Shown in pieces: positions 5,264 through 6,859 of a DNA stretch of 6,859 nt. The first letter of the stretch is position 1. The number at the start of each line of letters is the position of its first letter. A program made the translations under genes and the position numbers. Below the pieces are notes generated by a model, which was not told the origin of the DNA, did not search any database, and was given only the letters and a program-made list of their open reading frames with translations. The stretch is taken from NCBI GenBank assembly GCA_964516605.1, contig CAZFAA010000086.1:1-6859 (forward strand). The letters are read 5' to 3'. The stretch comes from GCA-2732805 sp964516605. GTDB taxonomy: Bacteria > Pseudomonadota > Gammaproteobacteria > Coxiellales > Coxiellaceae.

Positions 5264-5581
5264 ATGAGGCAGGGCATTTTCTGTAGATGTATTATAATGT
5301 GCTTGATTTTATTTGGCATAGGTGTTGCCTATGCGGCACAGAATAAAGCTGTATATTATAAAGAAGAATTTTATTATGAAAATGAACCGATGTATTTGTG
5401 TTCGGTCGTCAATACTGCAACCCATCAGACCTTTTACGGTCAGAGTCCCAAACAGAAATACGCCACAATTTATGCACGTGCTGCCTGCCAAATGCAGTCC
5501 TACAAGGGGCAGTGTTTTGTAAGGGCGACATGCAATTGGGAATTAGTCAAAGTACGCAAGCGGCGATTCGTGCGCCCGTAA
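5264..5581 (+). CDS. Small secreted protein with four cysteines, unknown function
   Basis: I do not recognise a named family. The ATG at 5264 follows AAAGGA at a normal distance and gives 105 residues; extending upstream to a TTG at 5207 would add residues before the signal peptide. Residues 1-24 form a signal peptide (Arg2, Arg8, hydrophobic core 10-21, AYA cleavage site at 22-24). The mature protein is about 81 residues, rich in Tyr near its N-terminus, with Cys at 46, 75, 84 and 90, enough for two disulfides, and a very basic C-terminal tail (KVRKRRFVRP). This suggests a small oxidised periplasmic or exported protein. It is transcribed divergently from the aromatic operon and followed by a hairpin at 5675. 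No role can be assigned. Confidence 0.75.
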   Translation: MRQGIFCRCIIMCLILFGIGVAYAAQNKAVYYKEEFYYENEPMYLCSVVNTATHQTFYGQSPKQKYATIYARAACQMQSYKGQCFVRATCNWELVKVRKRRFVRP

Positions 5582-5649
5582 TTCTTAGTCCTCCCGATGG
5601 TTTTGCCATATAGATACTGCTTTGCTTGAAAAATATCGTTTACTTGTCA

Positions 5650-5663
5650 CATATGATCATATG
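5650..5663. repeat. 14-bp perfect palindrome
   Basis: CATATGATCATATG is a perfect 14-base palindrome in the gap between the convergent secreted-protein and yaaA genes (5582-5739). It could be a protein binding site, but its position downstream of both genes argues against an operator. No function is assigned. Confidence 0.5.
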
Positions 5664-5674
5664 GTTCCGCTTTC

Positions 5675-5699
5675 GCTTGACTTTCAATCAAGCTATTTT
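5675..5699 (+). terminator. Possible intrinsic terminator of the secreted-protein gene
   Basis: GCTTGA (5675-5680) and TCAAGC (5688-5693) form a 6-bp stem with a 7-base loop, followed on the plus strand by TATTTTCCTTT. The stem is short and only half GC, so this is a weak call. It lies 93 bases after the stop at 5581. There is no T-tract in the other direction, so it would not serve yaaA. Confidence 0.4.
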
Positions 5700-5739
5700 C
5701 CTTTAGGGTAAACGGCCATTGCTTATACGGGTGTTTTAC

Positions 5740-6501
5740 TTAACGCGTAAACACCCACTCGTGATTAGATGACATGCTGCTGTTGAATGCATAGCCATCT
5801 ACATCGAACTGCATGAGTGGCTGCGGATCGGTTATGCGGTGGGTGGCTATATAACGGGTCATGGCGCCGCGAGCGCGTTTGGCGTTAATACCAATAACAC
5901 GATATTCTTTACCTTTTTTTTCTTTGAACGTGATGGTCAGAATAGGTAGGTTGGATGGTGTAACTGCCTTGAAGTATTCATTGGAGGCAAGATTGATAAT
6001 GGTTTTATCGCGGTGTTGTTGCTGTAAATTAGTGAGACCCTGTTTAATGTGTTCGCCCCAAAACGCATACAGATCCTTGCCGCGTGGGTTGGTCAGTTTC
6101 GTGCTCATCTCCAAGCGGTAAGGTTGGATTAGATCCAGTGGGCGTAGGTAGCCATACAGTCCCGACAAGATAACCAAATGCTGCTGTAAAAAATTAATAT
6201 CAGCCGCTTTTAATGTGTTGGCATCCAGTGCGCGATAGGCGTCTCCTTGTAACGCAAATAATGCTTGTTTAGCATTGTTTCTATCGTAGCGTGTTGGATC
6301 AAACGCCTTAAAACGCTGTGCATTTAATAGAGCAATTTTTTCACTGACACCCATTAATTTGGCAATACGTGGCACAGTTAATTTTTTAAGTTCAGTTATT
6401 AATAGCGCCGTTTCGCCTGCGGCAGGTGGTTGCGTTGCATCATACTGTGGGTATTGGGTTTCGAAATTTTGTGTTTTTGCAGGCGATAAGAGGATTAACA
6501 T
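5740..6501 (-). CDS. yaaA: Peroxide stress response protein YaaA
   Basis: YaaA (UPF0246/DUF328) is a cytoplasmic DNA-binding protein that in E. coli belongs to the OxyR regulon and limits free intracellular iron and oxidative damage under peroxide stress. The 253 residues match the full length of E. coli YaaA (258). Conserved blocks are visible: MLILLSPAKT at the start, LSGLYG (112-117), RPLD (120-123), QPYRLEM (126-132), GKDLYAFWG (141-149), NLASNEYFKAV (170-180), AKRARGAMTR (207-216) and the terminal SSNHEWVF (244-251). It starts one base after the stop of the enoyl-CoA hydratase family gene, so the two are probably co-transcribed. No OxyR site can be judged because the operon promoter is outside the window. 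Confidence 0.95.
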   Translation of the reverse strand: MLILLSPAKTQNFETQYPQYDATQPPAAGETALLITELKKLTVPRIAKLMGVSEKIALLNAQRFKAFDPTRYDRNNAKQALFALQGDAYRALDANTLKAADINFLQQHLVILSGLYGYLRPLDLIQPYRLEMSTKLTNPRGKDLYAFWGEHIKQGLTNLQQQHRDKTIINLASNEYFKAVTPSNLPILTITFKEKKGKEYRVIGINAKRARGAMTRYIATHRITDPQPLMQFDVDGYAFNSSMSSNHEWVFTR

Positions 6502-6502
6502 A

Positions 6503-6859
6503 TTAAGATTTTTTCTTTTGGGTTAGAAATTGTTGTATGCGTTCTTGCGCTTCATCACCAATGCGCACATGCGCTAATAATTCAGCAGTAAAATCGATCA
6601 TTTGCGGTTCAATGGGGTAGAACTGATCAACCAGTTGTTTGCTTTGTGCCATGGCAAGGCGGCCATTTTGTTTTAATTGTGTGGCATACTGCAGCACAAA
6701 ATCATCTAATTCTGCTTGCTTTTTAACATGGTGCACAAGACCAATGCGCTCAGCGGTGGCTGCATCAAATTCTTCAGCGCTGACAAAAAAGGCACGTGCG
6801 TAACTGTAACCGATTTTGCGAATAATATAGGGAGTAATGGTGGCGGGAATTAAGCCTAA
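6503..6859 (-). CDS. Enoyl-CoA hydratase/isomerase family protein, C-terminal part
   Basis: Partial gene: the minus-strand frame stays open to the window edge, so the N-terminus is missing and 118 C-terminal residues are seen. A GTG at 6736 is inside the coding region and is not the start. The visible part opens with LGLIPATITPYIIRKIG and continues with SAEEFDAATAERIGLVHHV, the crotonase-fold motif after the active site, then the C-terminal helices. The wording LGLIPATITPY is close to methylglutaconyl-CoA hydratase (LiuC/AUH, leucine degradation), which hydrates 3-methylglutaconyl-CoA, but other acyl-CoA hydratases share it. The catalytic glutamates would lie just beyond the edge and cannot be checked. 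The gene is directly followed by yaaA with a one-base gap. Confidence 0.85.
   Translation of the reverse strand, partial: LGLIPATITPYIIRKIGYSYARAFFVSAEEFDAATAERIGLVHHVKKQAELDDFVLQYATQLKQNGRLAMAQSKQLVDQFYPIEPQMIDFTAELLAHVRIGDEAQERIQQFLTQKKKS

Noticed and set aside
5398..5613. Alternative frames (5322-5522 and 5398-5613) over the small secreted protein
   Set aside because: They lack the signal peptide and ribosome binding site seen for the frame starting at 5264.
6503..6736. Stand-alone 77-residue protein starting at the GTG at 6736
   Set aside because: The frame continues to the window edge with conserved crotonase-family sequence, so this is only the end of a larger gene.

Overview
The window looks like part of a gammaproteobacterial chromosome of moderate to low GC. 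RlmB, YaaA, a class I-alpha DAHP synthase and a crotonase-type hydratase all resemble their gammaproteobacterial relatives. I see no phage, transposon or CRISPR elements. The exact taxon cannot be fixed from the sequence; a Legionellales-like lineage is possible but is only inference.

Layout: (1) Bases 1-60 are extremely G/T-rich, with four GGGG tracts that could form a quadruplex; this may be real or a sequence-edge artefact. (2) Plus strand, 204-1486: rlmB (23S rRNA 2'-O-ribose methyltransferase), followed after 5 bases by a secreted protein of unknown function with a short beta-helix-like repeat. (3) Minus strand, 5034 down to 1575: a tightly packed aromatic amino acid operon in the order DAHP synthase, chorismate mutase, ACT-less prephenate dehydratase-like protein, short TyrA-type dehydrogenase, then an unrecognised 270-residue protein. 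(4) 5035-5263: a divergent control region with promoters on both strands and an overlooked 34-codon ORF (5072-5176, minus) rich in Phe and Tyr codons. (5) Plus strand, 5264-5581: a small secreted four-cysteine protein. (6) Minus strand, 6859 down to 5740: the C-terminal part of an enoyl-CoA hydratase family gene, then yaaA one base downstream.

How the genes work together: the operon encodes entry to the shikimate pathway (DAHP synthase) and the branch after chorismate (chorismate mutase, then dehydratase to phenylpyruvate/Phe and dehydrogenase to Tyr). The first two steps after chorismate, usually fused in one P-protein in gammaproteobacteria, are here separate overlapping genes. The dehydratase lacks the regulatory ACT domain and has Leu in place of Arg in the TRF catalytic motif. 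The most interesting signals are (a) the candidate aromatic leader peptide, which holds a 7-base complement (9 with a wobble) to the ribosome binding region of the DAHP synthase gene, and (b) the altered, ACT-less prephenate dehydratase. Together they suggest an operon whose Phe/Tyr control may have moved from ACT-domain feedback to the leader and DAHP synthase.
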